From Bacillota bacterium (GTDB lineage Bacteria > Bacillota > Clostridia > Lachnospirales > Lachnospiraceae): a stretch of DNA of 64,000 bases. The notes beneath the pieces are model-generated. The model was not told where the DNA came from. It was given only the letters and a program-made list of their open reading frames with translations, and ran no database searches. Of this stretch, positions 28,557-38,772 are shown piece after piece. The stretch covers positions 1-64,000 of the forward strand of contig JAQXUQ010000016.1 of the NCBI GenBank assembly GCA_029224465.1. The letters are read 5' to 3'. Within the stretch, counting starts at the first letter, position 1. Each line of letters starts with the position of its first letter. The position numbers were made by a program, and so were the translations under genes.

Positions 28557-30284
28557 ATGAAATCTTTACACTTTCAGGCTGCTCTGGCAGCCGTTTTTCT
28601 GACAGTATCGCTTTCGGCAGCGGGGGCTGCCGTGCCGGTGCATGCAGCCGGACCCGCTGCGGCGGCGGGAAACGGCGGCGTTACGCTTACAGGCGCGGTC
28701 AACGGACATACATATAAGGCGTATTGTATCTTCACTGGTACAGCGGACGAAAAGGGACGGCTTACGCAGATTCTCTGGGGACCCGGCGTCAGCGCGGACG
28801 CGCAGTTGATCGAAAGGCTGCGGAAGAGCCCTCTGACCGGCAAACGTTTTGCGAATGTCTCTTTGGAGGACGGCGCCGCCGCGGCAGCCGCTGCCATGAA
28901 AGATGCGGGCGCCATGGAGAGCAAGGCGTTCGCGGACGCGTTGTCGCTTTCGCTCAAAGACGCGGCGCAGTCTGTGCAGGGGACGCAGGGAAGCGCTGTT
29001 TTTACGGGGCTGCCGGAAGGATATTATCTTCTGCGCGATGAAAGTGCAATCTCGGAGAAGGATGGAAAAGCGGAGTCTGTTACACAATTCATGCTGAGGA
29101 TCGTTTCGGGGCAGCAGTCTGCGGAGCTCAAGTCGGCGGTGCCGTCGCTGACTAAGAGAGTACGGGAAGACAGCGCCTCCGAAGAAACGCTCCATCACTC
29201 GGAGTATAAGGATGCGGCCGACTGCTCTTTCGGCGACACTGTTTCGTACAAGCTGATCGGCACGCTGCCGGACAATTATGATGTGTATGACACGTACCGG
29301 TATGTTTTTCGGGATCAGGCAGGAGACGGGTTTTCCATGAAAGGCGCGGATTCTGTCAAGGTCTATCTAGCGGATCATGAGAACGCAGCCTATCAGGACA
29401 CGGGAACGAAGGATCTGTCCGATGCAGAAGGACTGAAGATTACCTGCAGCGGGCATGATCTGACCGTGCAGTTCGAGGATCTGAAAAAGGCGGTTCCGTC
29501 TTTCCGGGCGGATCAGAGAATCATTGTGACGTATGACTGCGTTATGAACGGGAACGCGGTTTGCGGCAGTAAAGGAAATGAGAACCGCGCCACGCTCTCG
29601 TTTTCCAACGATCCGAATGAGGGCGGCAAGGGGCGCGTTGATACGACGCCGCAGGAGAAGACAAAGGTCTATACGTATCAGCTTCTGCTCACTAAGACAG
29701 ACAGCAGCAATAATTCGCTCGCGCTGGGCGGCGCTGTATTTGAGCTTTACCGAAAGCGCGGCGGCGTTACCGAGTACGCAACAGGAAAAGACGGCAGTGT
29801 CATCGATTTAACCGGCTGGACAAAAGACGAGAGCAGCGCTGCCAAACTTTCATCCGGACTGACAGGCGCCGGAAAAGGAAAGTTCGGTGTAAGAGGTCTT
29901 GACAGCGGTACATATTACGTAAAAGAGCTGCAGGCGCCGGATGGTTACCGCGCCGGAGATGATGTCAAACTTGTGATTACTGCCGGAATGAAGGATCAGA
30001 ATGGAATGAATGGCAAGCTTGACAGCCTGAAAATCTCCGTGGAGCAGGAGGGAAATACAAGGACACATGACAGCACTTCGAATGAGAACGGGCAGGATCC
30101 GTATGGTGTCCTTCTGGAAGAAGGAACAGTACGCTCGAATGTGACCAATAGGTCAAGCGTGCTCCTGCCGGTTACCGGCGGCACCGGCACAGCGATCTTC
30201 TACGGCGCCGGCATTACAGTGGCAGCGATGGCGGGAATTGTACTGCTTTCCGGCCTTCCCGGAAAGAAAGGAGGCAGACCATGA
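28557..30284 (+). CDS. LPXTG-anchored pilin (SpaH/EbpB-like, isopeptide-forming)
   Basis: Signal peptide; pilin D2-like and Cna-B-like segments (GGAVFELYRKRGG...GLDSGTYYVKELQAPDGY); C-terminal LLPVTGG + TM + basic tail. Confidence 0.9.
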   Translation: MKSLHFQAALAAVFLTVSLSAAGAAVPVHAAGPAAAAGNGGVTLTGAVNGHTYKAYCIFTGTADEKGRLTQILWGPGVSADAQLIERLRKSPLTGKRFANVSLEDGAAAAAAAMKDAGAMESKAFADALSLSLKDAAQSVQGTQGSAVFTGLPEGYYLLRDESAISEKDGKAESVTQFMLRIVSGQQSAELKSAVPSLTKRVREDSASEETLHHSEYKDAADCSFGDTVSYKLIGTLPDNYDVYDTYRYVFRDQAGDGFSMKGADSVKVYLADHENAAYQDTGTKDLSDAEGLKITCSGHDLTVQFEDLKKAVPSFRADQRIIVTYDCVMNGNAVCGSKGNENRATLSFSNDPNEGGKGRVDTTPQEKTKVYTYQLLLTKTDSSNNSLALGGAVFELYRKRGGVTEYATGKDGSVIDLTGWTKDESSAAKLSSGLTGAGKGKFGVRGLDSGTYYVKELQAPDGYRAGDDVKLVITAGMKDQNGMNGKLDSLKISVEQEGNTRTHDSTSNENGQDPYGVLLEEGTVRSNVTNRSSVLLPVTGGTGTAIFYGAGITVAAMAGIVLLSGLPGKKGGRP

Positions 30285-33200
30285 AACGCCCGGGAAGAGT
30301 ATCTTTGCTGCTTGCGCTGCTGCTTTTCCTGCAGCCGCACTTTACGGTACTTGCAAGTGAAAACGCTGCCGCGGAGAGTTTGGCGGAGAGTACTGTGGGG
30401 AATACCAGCACTGCGGAGACGGCGGCAGAAAGTGGGACATCTGCGGAAGTAAACGCGGCCGGGGCGGCGGTGAGCGGAGTCTCCGCGGAAGAGAGCGCAG
30501 CAAGGGCGGCGGTGAGCGAAGACACAGCGGGGGTGCAGGCACCGGAGGAAGACCTGACCGCTGCAAGTTCTAACGCCGGGGCTGCGGCCCGACCGCAGAC
30601 AGACGCTGACAGTAAGACGCCGGAAGAAGAGCCGAAATCGCCGGATGCCAAAGCACCTGCGGCGGATGCTGAAAGCACCGCTACGGATAGTGCGGCAGCA
30701 TCTGAAACTTCTGCGGCAGACACGGCGACTGCGGCTGCCGGCAGGATCCCGGCAGCGGAAGTGACTGCAGACGAGTCGCAGACGAAGGCAAAAGCCGGAT
30801 TTTCTGAGGAAGAAACGGAGCCTGCTGCCATGAAAACCAGAACCGTTTATTTGGATGCAGCGCTTTCCGGTATCTGCTATCAGGACAGCCCGACCGGGTC
30901 TGGAAACGGGATTCCGGGAGAAGACGGGATCGTCCGCTATGTGGTATTCGACGGGCAGAATCAGTGCCTTGCGCAGGGAGAAATGGAACGTCTTCCGGAA
31001 CACGCGGAAGACGGCCGTATATGGAACGCTGTTTACAGCGCGGATGTGCCGGAGGAAGCAGAAGCAATCTGTTTCTGTTCATCAGCGGAAGATCCGGCAG
31101 CAGGGACACCAGATGGAACAATAACCGGTTGTGGAACCAGTACCGGATACCTGCCGATTCCGGAAATGGAGAATCCCTGCTTCTATGCGGATGCGGGTGA
31201 TCCTGTAGTTTACACTTCCGGCGCAAGAGGCGGCTACTGGGACAGTGTGTATTCGATCCGATCGCCGGAAAAAGAAAATGAAAAGAAGGGCGAGCCGCAG
31301 GAAATTCTCGATGTTCCGCAGGGCGGGATGCCGGGGGCCGCGGGTATGACCTATGTTCCCGCTACAGTTTACGATTACTATTCGGACATTGAAATGAACG
31401 GTCTTAACCGGTTCGGAAAGTCGGTAAACGGCGTGAATTACCGTTCGTTCATGCCGTTCCGGATTCTGGACGAGACGATGAGTGATTATTATCGCAGCCA
31501 CAACGCACCGGCACCCATTTACACCGGCGCGTTCTCCGGTTCTGACAGGAAGGAGGAAGCCGGGTTCGAGTATCTTCGAAAGGAAATGAATTTATACGGC
31601 AGTGATGACTTCGCAAAATTTTACTGGGCGAATGTAGCGATCAAGAACATTCATGGAGAAGACGCGGCAGGCAGTTATAACAGCGCTGCATGGAACCTTG
31701 CGGGACATGAACTGCAGGGATATGAAGGAACGGGAAGCGGGAATCTGCTTTGCTACGGAACAGAAGCGCCGATGCCGTATTTTTCCGAAGCGTTTCTGAA
31801 GGGAAAGAACAGCCTGCATGCGCAGGTCGGAAAAGTTTTCACGGATACGGCGTTTCCGTTTTTCCGGTCGGAACGGGATGGTGACGGCATCGCGTACTGG
31901 ACCTATGACAGCATGGCGACATCGCTTCATCTTTATGAAACCGCGTCGGACGAACGGTACAGGTATTATCTGGCGGACACCGGCAGGCAGCCCTGGTCGG
32001 AGAATGTCGGCTGCCCGGGCGATCAGCCTGCTGTAGCGAATCCGTATGGCTTCTTCCCGCTCAATGACAGGAGGGCTTCGATGAGCGGAGCCGATTATGA
32101 CTATGGCTTCGGCGTACGGATGGACATCGATTTCAAACTGACGCCGGACGGCAATCTTGTGGACAAAACAGGCACTCCGCGCCCGATTACATTCAACTTT
32201 TCGGGAGATGATGATGTCTGGGTTTTCATAGACGGGAAACTTGCGCTGGACCTTGGCGGCGCGCACGGAAAATCCTATGGCTGCATCAATTTTTCTTCGG
32301 ATCTTCCGTATCAGAGCAGTTACAACGAATACACTTCTTCGCCGGAAACGGCGCAGGTGCCTGCCGGAACGGTTTTCAACAGCGCCGTCAAGAAAAGCCT
32401 TGGTTTTGAGAATCTGACCGAAGGACCGCAGAGTGTTTCCCTGGACCCGTCGCTTCGATCGCCGGGGATGCACACGATGACTTTGTTTTACATGGAAAGA
32501 GGCCTCTGGGAGTCCAACATGAAGGTGGAATTCAACTTCCTTCTGGATGATACGCTCCATGTCCGCAAAAAGGTCAGCATGGACAGCGTCCATCCGCTTT
32601 TCAAAGAGCTTCTCGGATCACAGACATACAAGCTGCAGGCGGACGGACAGTCGTTTGAACTGGGGGACGGAGATGAGAAGAGCTTCAGAGACGTTTTCAA
32701 GCGCGGCAGCACGGTTCATCTGGAGGAACAGGCGTCGCCGCTGTACAAGACAAAGCTGACGATTCTGGAGAATGGCACCGATGTAACAGAGCTTGTGAAG
32801 GATTCCGGCGCTGATCTGCAGAATCCGGTTTTCCGCTCTTATCTGAACCCGGATGATATCAATGCAGGCATTGATCTCACAGCTTTGTTTACCAATACGG
32901 TCAAAACAGGATCGCTGATCGTGGATAAAAGATCATCCGATGGAAGCAGTCTTGCGGGAACGTATCATTTTAAGGTTCATTTTAATATGTCCTCCGGACA
33001 GACTGCGGATACGGAATTTGATATCGTTGCGTCATCGGGGAAGCACACCTACGCGATCCGCGGCGTTCCAGTCGGCACGCAGTATGAGATAGAAGAAGTG
33101 AGCGCGAGTGACAAAACAAAACTTATGAAAATCCAAGGCTCGTCTTTGCGGCCGGAACTATTTCGCAGCGAAAACGGCAAAGCGTATGGAACGATAGCGC

Positions 33201-33400
33201 CGATAGCGGCTTCGGAACAGTCCGGTGCCACGGGTGATGCATCCGGACCGGAGTATACGGTCACGTTTTACAACGGCCTTCCGCCGGCATTTGATTTGCC
33301 GAAGACCGGCGGCCGGGGCATTCTGCTGTTTCTTCTGGGCGGAGGAACGCTGGCTGCAGCGGGATTTGTATTTCTCCGGGAAAGGCAGGCACTGCATTGA
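30281..33400 (+). CDS. Large LPXTG surface protein with fibro-slime-like domain (putative pilus tip adhesin)
   Basis: PITFNFSGDDDVWVFIDGKLALDLGGAHG; Ala/Ser/Glu/Thr-rich N-terminal stalk; C-terminal LPKTGG + TM. Confidence 0.88.
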   Translation: MKRPGRVSLLLALLLFLQPHFTVLASENAAAESLAESTVGNTSTAETAAESGTSAEVNAAGAAVSGVSAEESAARAAVSEDTAGVQAPEEDLTAASSNAGAAARPQTDADSKTPEEEPKSPDAKAPAADAESTATDSAAASETSAADTATAAAGRIPAAEVTADESQTKAKAGFSEEETEPAAMKTRTVYLDAALSGICYQDSPTGSGNGIPGEDGIVRYVVFDGQNQCLAQGEMERLPEHAEDGRIWNAVYSADVPEEAEAICFCSSAEDPAAGTPDGTITGCGTSTGYLPIPEMENPCFYADAGDPVVYTSGARGGYWDSVYSIRSPEKENEKKGEPQEILDVPQGGMPGAAGMTYVPATVYDYYSDIEMNGLNRFGKSVNGVNYRSFMPFRILDETMSDYYRSHNAPAPIYTGAFSGSDRKEEAGFEYLRKEMNLYGSDDFAKFYWANVAIKNIHGEDAAGSYNSAAWNLAGHELQGYEGTGSGNLLCYGTEAPMPYFSEAFLKGKNSLHAQVGKVFTDTAFPFFRSERDGDGIAYWTYDSMATSLHLYETASDERYRYYLADTGRQPWSENVGCPGDQPAVANPYGFFPLNDRRASMSGADYDYGFGVRMDIDFKLTPDGNLVDKTGTPRPITFNFSGDDDVWVFIDGKLALDLGGAHGKSYGCINFSSDLPYQSSYNEYTSSPETAQVPAGTVFNSAVKKSLGFENLTEGPQSVSLDPSLRSPGMHTMTLFYMERGLWESNMKVEFNFLLDDTLHVRKKVSMDSVHPLFKELLGSQTYKLQADGQSFELGDGDEKSFRDVFKRGSTVHLEEQASPLYKTKLTILENGTDVTELVKDSGADLQNPVFRSYLNPDDINAGIDLTALFTNTVKTGSLIVDKRSSDGSSLAGTYHFKVHFNMSSGQTADTEFDIVASSGKHTYAIRGVPVGTQYEIEEVSASDKTKLMKIQGSSLRPELFRSENGKAYGTIAPIAASEQSGATGDASGPEYTVTFYNGLPPAFDLPKTGGRGILLFLLGGGTLAAAGFVFLRERQALH

Positions 33401-34263
33401 GAAAAATCATCGCGGGTTTTCTGCTTGCCGCCGGGCTTTGTCTGATGCTCGCGCCATGGGCAATGAATCAAATGAACAGGAAAATCCGGCACGGTGAAAT
33501 CGAAAGGTATACGGATAGCGTGCAGAACCGTTCGGAGAATAAACTTGCCGAGGAATGGAACAGGGCCTGCGAATATAACAGAACTGAAAAAATACCTGCG
33601 GATTTGACGGAGCCCGGCCGTGAGCAGGAATATGAAGAACTGCTGAATCCGGGCGGAGACATGGTCATGGGGTATCTTGAAATGAAGAGCGCAGATATCC
33701 TTCTTCCGATTTATCATGGGACTTCGGAAGAGGTGCTGCAGAAGGGCTGCGGGCATCTGAAAGAATCATCGCTCCCTGTCGGCGGAGCCGGAACGCACTG
33801 CGTGCTGACGGGGCATACCGGGATGCCGCAGGAGAAGCTGCTTACGGATCTGGACAGGGTGAAAAAGGGCGATACATTTACGCTGCATGTTTTAGGACAC
33901 GCATTGACTTATAAAGTCGATCAGATACGTGTCGTTCTTCCTGATCAGCAGGAAGGTCTTATGCCTGTAAAGGGGAAAGACTACTGCACGCTGGTAACTT
34001 GTACGCCTTACGGCATTAACACCCACAGACTGCTGGTTCGTGGCAGAAGGGTTATAGAATCTGTAATAACATTAAAGCTGTCAGTACCTTCGGATTTTTC
34101 CGCGTATTACCCGGAGACATACTGCCGCAGCGCAGGCTTTGCGCTGATCGCCGCGTTCAGCGCGGCCGCAGGCGCGGCGCTTGCCGGACTTCTTACGAAA
34201 AGACTGGAGCGTAATGGAACAAAACAATGCATGAAGAAAAGGAGGCTTCCGCTGCATGGATAA
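33397..34263 (+). CDS. Class C-like (pilus) sortase, TTG start
   Basis: LTGHTG, TLVTCTPYGINTHRLLVRGRR catalytic motifs; C-terminal TM; 4-bp overlap with upstream gene. Confidence 0.9.
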   Translation: MRKIIAGFLLAAGLCLMLAPWAMNQMNRKIRHGEIERYTDSVQNRSENKLAEEWNRACEYNRTEKIPADLTEPGREQEYEELLNPGGDMVMGYLEMKSADILLPIYHGTSEEVLQKGCGHLKESSLPVGGAGTHCVLTGHTGMPQEKLLTDLDRVKKGDTFTLHVLGHALTYKVDQIRVVLPDQQEGLMPVKGKDYCTLVTCTPYGINTHRLLVRGRRVIESVITLKLSVPSDFSAYYPETYCRSAGFALIAAFSAAAGAALAGLLTKRLERNGTKQCMKKRRLPLHG

Positions 34264-34924
34264 AAAGCTCAGAATCGGGACGTGGCTTCTCATAGCAGCC
34301 ACACTATCCGTTGTCGTCTGGATGTGCATGCCGGGGAGAGTGCATGCCGCTTCCGGCAGTAGTCAGGTTATCATTACAAACTGTCTGCTGCCGGACCAGA
34401 CACTGTTTCTCTATAAGGTTGGCAGAAGCGCGGGCGGGAAGAAAATTGAGTTCGACTCCGTTTATACCCGAAACGGTATCCGGAATGTTTCCTCTGAGGA
34501 CAAGCGAATCCGTACGGTGCCGGAGGAATTGCTGGGTGTGATCCATAAGTCAGAAGACAGTATACAGCCGGCATACGCGGCGAAGGCGGATGAAAAGCCG
34601 GAATGTCATTTTTACGGCGTGATGCCCGGCATCTATCTTCTGACAGGAAAGGATGTTTCGAAGCAGGGGACCGGCTACTGTGTGGTCCCGGCGCTTATTG
34701 AAGTTCCGGAAGGACAGGAGTATACGAAAGACGCGGTAAAGGCTGCGGTCAAGTTCGAGCTGCAGAAGCGGGATGCGGGGGACGGGCCGCCGGCGGAAGA
34801 AGCTGCGAGGGAAGAAGGGGGAAAAACACCGGCAACCGGCGACACGTCGAAAGAAAGTACATGGGCATTTCTGATGGGGCTCTCCGTTCTTGCCGGTGCA
34901 TTTGTTCAATACAGATGGCGCTGA
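34256..34924 (+). CDS. Accessory pilin-like protein with atypical sorting motif (TPATG)
   Basis: Signal peptide; KTPATGDTSKESTWAFLMGLSVLAGAFVQYRWR C-terminus; overlaps sortase gene. Confidence 0.75.
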   Translation: MDKKLRIGTWLLIAATLSVVVWMCMPGRVHAASGSSQVIITNCLLPDQTLFLYKVGRSAGGKKIEFDSVYTRNGIRNVSSEDKRIRTVPEELLGVIHKSEDSIQPAYAAKADEKPECHFYGVMPGIYLLTGKDVSKQGTGYCVVPALIEVPEGQEYTKDAVKAAVKFELQKRDAGDGPPAEEAAREEGGKTPATGDTSKESTWAFLMGLSVLAGAFVQYRWR

Positions 34925-34937
34925 CAGGCGTATAATA

Positions 34938-35026
34938 ACCTTCCGTAAAGTCATGCCGCGGATATCCTGAATGGGCAGCCGAGGCATGGGAAGCAATTTA
35001 ACATATGAATCACTAAAACGGAAGGT
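34938..35026 (+). promoter_or_regulatory. Candidate cis-regulatory leader with sequestered Shine-Dalgarno
   Basis: ACCTTCCGT (34938-34946) complementary to ACGGAAGGT (35018-35026, contains SD); nested CATGCC/GGCATG. Confidence 0.5.
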
Positions 35027-35032
35027 AACAAT

Positions 35033-35263
35033 ATGGCGAATCCAATGGATATGATGAAAATGGCGCAGAGACTGCAGATTTTTTCTTCCCAGCATCCGCG
35101 GGCAATTGCTTTCCTGCGGGATACCGCGCAGAATGCGGTGCAGACCGGAACCGTCATCGAGATGAAGGTGACGACGCCGGACGGGCACGAACGGATCAGC
35201 AACATCAAGCTGACGCAGGAAGATCTTGAGACAATCGAAATCTTAAAGAACCTGAAAAAGTAA
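35033..35263 (+). CDS. Small hypothetical protein (76 aa)
   Basis: ORF with SD ggaagg 7 nt upstream. Confidence 0.7.
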   Translation: MANPMDMMKMAQRLQIFSSQHPRAIAFLRDTAQNAVQTGTVIEMKVTTPDGHERISNIKLTQEDLETIEILKNLKK

Positions 35264-35283
35264 GGAAAAGCTGCAGCCTTCTC

Positions 35284-36303
35284 CTATTTCAGCTTCAGCG
35301 AAGTCAGATCCTGCATCTGATCATAGGATATATCTGTCAGCTTATTTCCGTTGACCATATCGGATAGTGACTGGTCATAAACCTTTTCATCTACGAGATA
35401 GGTGTCGCCGGGCGGTTCGATCGTCTCACTCTTTTCGGACTTTTCTTCTTCTGTACCGGCGGAGGTGGCGGCAGCAGCCGGTTCACTCCCGGCGGCGCCG
35501 GCTTCCGCCTGTTCCGCGCCAAGTGCCTGTGCGGCGTCCGCAGAGGTGCCGGCGGCAGCATCTGCACCGGAAGCTCCGGAACCGGCAGCGTCAGCAGATG
35601 CTGCGCTCCCTTCCGCCGAAGCCGGCGAGTCCGCGGCGTTTGTCAGAAGATAATTGTCTTTGGAAGTTCCGTCCGCGTCGTCCGGCAGGGAAAAGCCGGC
35701 ATAATAGTAGGTGTGTATCGTGATATCATTTTCAGTCCCGGTGGAAGCAGAGGTATTGTTTCCGCTTTTTCCCGAAGCTTTCCGGATCGCTTCTGCCGCA
35801 TCTCTGTACCCGGAAGCGTCTTTCATGACCGCGCCGACAGCGCTGGATTTACAGCCGCTGATGCGTGAAACTATCTGATAACAGATATTTTCCGTGCCGT
35901 AGGTACTGATGATCCGGTTTTGTTTTTCCGCGTAACTGATTTTTCCGTAAGATGAAAACGGCGCTTCTCCGATCTCGGATACTTCGCCGCTGTCCATATC
36001 GAGTGTAAACACATAGACGCCGTCTTCTCTGGCGTTTCCCGCGCTGATCAGAAGCTCCGGCACATTGTTGCCGTCAATATAGGCAAATGCGCCGCGCGCG
36101 CTCTTTCCCGCAAAATGCGGAATGAATTCGGACTGAAGGAATTTGTCATACGCGCTCTGCGCTGCATCCAGTACGTCTCCCGTAACCCTTTCATTTGTGC
36201 TTCCGCCGGGAGAGGAGGACTCTGTCCCGGCGCAGGCCGACAACATAAAAGGAAGCAGCAGAAGAAGAATCATATTCCGTTTTATGAAGCATTCGTTCAG
36301 CAA
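35284..36303 (-). CDS. Hypothetical lipoprotein with Ala-rich low-complexity region
   Basis: Lipobox LSAC; 339 aa. Confidence 0.7.
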   Translation of the reverse strand: MLNECFIKRNMILLLLLPFMLSACAGTESSSPGGSTNERVTGDVLDAAQSAYDKFLQSEFIPHFAGKSARGAFAYIDGNNVPELLISAGNAREDGVYVFTLDMDSGEVSEIGEAPFSSYGKISYAEKQNRIISTYGTENICYQIVSRISGCKSSAVGAVMKDASGYRDAAEAIRKASGKSGNNTSASTGTENDITIHTYYYAGFSLPDDADGTSKDNYLLTNAADSPASAEGSAASADAAGSGASGADAAAGTSADAAQALGAEQAEAGAAGSEPAAAATSAGTEEEKSEKSETIEPPGDTYLVDEKVYDQSLSDMVNGNKLTDISYDQMQDLTSLKLK

Positions 36304-36380
36304 AATATAGTCTCCTTATATACTGTATAGGATAACCGATTCAGGGTCCGGCATCAATGCAAAGACTGCAAGATTCGGGA

Positions 36381-36410
36381 TTGTAACACAGGTTACAGAC
36401 GTGATATACT
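36381..36410 (+). promoter_or_regulatory. Candidate pflB promoter with overlapping inverted repeat
   Basis: TGTAAC-ACAG-GTTACA (36382-36397) within TTGTAA-N18-TATACT. Confidence 0.55.
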
Positions 36411-36437
36411 CCATGTCGTATGCTCGACCATGAAAGA

Positions 36438-36455
36438 CATACAACATGTTGTATG
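36438..36455. promoter_or_regulatory. 18-bp perfect palindrome in the pflB leader
   Basis: CATACAACATGTTGTATG. Confidence 0.65.
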
Positions 36456-36492
36456 AAGGAAAAATTATCTATCTGTGCAAAAGGAGGCTGCC

Positions 36493-38745
36493 ATGTTAGA
36501 GAACAAAGCTTATGAAGGCTTTGAAGGTCGCATCTGGAAACAGGAATGCAATGTCAGAGACTTCATTCAGAATAATTACACCCCTTATGACGGGGATGAA
36601 AGTTTCCTCGCAGGTCCTACAGAGGCCACGAATAAACTCTGGGGAAAGCTGCAGGAGCTGCAGAAAGAGGAAAGAGAGAAGGGCGGCGTGCTGGACGAGG
36701 AGACCGATGTTGTCTCCGGACTGACAGCTTACGGACCCGGCTACATTGATGAGAGCATGAAGGATCTCGAGCAGATTGTAGGTCTTCAGACAGACAAGCC
36801 GCTCAAGCGCGCGTTTATGCCTTACGGCGGCATCAAGATGGCGGAAGAGGCATGCGAGATGTATGGATACAAGCCGAATCCGCAGCTGCACAAGATTTTT
36901 ACAGAATATCATAAGACACACAATCAGGCGGTTTTTGATGCCTATACACCGGAGATGCGCGCTGCCAGACACAGTCACATCATTACGGGACTTCCGGACA
37001 CCTATGGCCGCGGACGTATTGTCGGTGACTACAGAAGAGTCGCCCTGTACGGTATCGACCAGCTGATCGCCTGGAAGGAACAGGATAAGGAATACTGCGG
37101 CGACGGAACCATGACCGATGATATCATCCGCCTGCGGGAAGAGCTCTCGGATCAGATCAAGGCTCTGCAGGATATGAAGACCATGGCTGCGGCGTACGGG
37201 TTTGATATTTCGAAGCCTGCGGCAAACGCGAAAGAAGCGGTGCAGTGGCTGTATTTCGGCTATCTTGCCGCAATCAAGACACAGAACGGCGCGGCGATGT
37301 CCGTCGGACGTATCTCCACGTTCCTCGACATTTATATGGAGCGTGACCTGAAGAACGGTGTTTTGACGGAGGAACAGGCGCAGGAACTGATCGACCATAT
37401 GGTCATGAAATTCCGTATGGTGAAGTTCGCGAGAATCCGTTCCTATAACGAGCTGTTTTCCGGCGATCCCGTGTGGGCGACACTCGAAGTCGCGGGTATC
37501 GGCATGGACGGCCGAAGCATGGTAACAAAGAATGATTACCGCTTCCTGCATACGCTTGAGAACATGGGACCGTCTCCGGAGCCGAACCTTACCGTTCTGT
37601 ACAGCTCAAAGCTGCCGTCTGCTTTCAAGAAATATGCCGCGAAGATCTCGATCACGACGTCTTCGATCCAGTATGAAAATGATGATGTCATGAAGCCTGT
37701 CTGGGGCGACGACTACTCGATCTGCTGCTGCGTATCGGCAACACAGACCGGCAAGGAGATGCAGTTCTTCGGCGCAAGAGCGAATCTCGCAAAGTGCCTT
37801 CTGTACGCAATCAACGGCGGTGTTGATGAGAAGAACGGAAAACAGGTAGGACCTGCTTATAGAAAAATCACCTTGGAATATCTTGATTATGATGAAGTCA
37901 TGGAGCGCTTTGACAAGATGATGGACTGGCTTGCCGGCCTGTATGTCAACATCCTGAACCTGATTCAGTACATGCACGACAAGTACTACTATGAAGCAGC
38001 CGAAATGGCTCTGATTGATACCGATGTCCGCAGAACCTTCGCGACCGGTATTGCGGGCTTCTCTCATGTGATTGACTCCCTCTCCGCGATCAAATACGCG
38101 AAGGTCAAGGTGATCCGCGATGAGAACGGCCTCGCGCAGGACTATGAGGTGGAAGGCGACTTCCCCAGATACGGCAATGATGATGACAGGGCGGACGAGA
38201 TCGGCGTGTGGCTCCTGCATGAGTTTATTTCCAAGATCAAGAAACACCATACGTACCGCAATTCGGAAGCGACGACTTCGATTCTGACGATTACATCGAA
38301 TGTTGTCTACGGCAAGTACACGGGTAATATGCCGGATGGAAGAAGAGCATGGACCCCGCTGTCACCCGGAGCGAACCCTTCCTATGGCGCAGAGAAAAAC
38401 GGGCTTCTGGCATCGCTGAACTCTCTGACGAAACTTCCGTACGAGTGGGCGCTGGACGGCATCTCCAATACGCAGACCATGAATCCTTCCGCGCTCGGAC
38501 ATGATGAGGAAGAGAGAAAGAATAATCTGGTCAGTGTTCTCGACGGATATTTTGATCAGGGCGCACACCATCTGAATGTCAATGTGTTCGGCAGGGAAAA
38601 ACTGATCGACGCGATGGAGCATCCGGAGAAACCCGAATACGCGAACTTCACGATCCGTGTATCCGGCTATGCGGTCAAGTTCATCAGCCTGACCAGAGAG
38701 CAGCAGGAAGACGTCATCGCGAGAACGTTCCACGATCACCTTTAA
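36493..38745 (+). CDS. pflB: Formate C-acetyltransferase (pyruvate formate-lyase)
   Basis: [24 protein letters not shown] (CC active site); C-terminal [38 protein letters not shown] (glycyl radical RVSGY). Confidence 0.97.
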   Translation: MLENKAYEGFEGRIWKQECNVRDFIQNNYTPYDGDESFLAGPTEATNKLWGKLQELQKEEREKGGVLDEETDVVSGLTAYGPGYIDESMKDLEQIVGLQTDKPLKRAFMPYGGIKMAEEACEMYGYKPNPQLHKIFTEYHKTHNQAVFDAYTPEMRAARHSHIITGLPDTYGRGRIVGDYRRVALYGIDQLIAWKEQDKEYCGDGTMTDDIIRLREELSDQIKALQDMKTMAAAYGFDISKPAANAKEAVQWLYFGYLAAIKTQNGAAMSVGRISTFLDIYMERDLKNGVLTEEQAQELIDHMVMKFRMVKFARIRSYNELFSGDPVWATLEVAGIGMDGRSMVTKNDYRFLHTLENMGPSPEPNLTVLYSSKLPSAFKKYAAKISITTSSIQYENDDVMKPVWGDDYSICCCVSATQTGKEMQFFGARANLAKCLLYAINGGVDEKNGKQVGPAYRKITLEYLDYDEVMERFDKMMDWLAGLYVNILNLIQYMHDKYYYEAAEMALIDTDVRRTFATGIAGFSHVIDSLSAIKYAKVKVIRDENGLAQDYEVEGDFPRYGNDDDRADEIGVWLLHEFISKIKKHHTYRNSEATTSILTITSNVVYGKYTGNMPDGRRAWTPLSPGANPSYGAEKNGLLASLNSLTKLPYEWALDGISNTQTMNPSALGHDEEERKNNLVSVLDGYFDQGAHHLNVNVFGREKLIDAMEHPEKPEYANFTIRVSGYAVKFISLTREQQEDVIARTFHDHL

Positions 38746-38772
38746 TCAGCAGAAACAGGCGAAGGTAAGACA

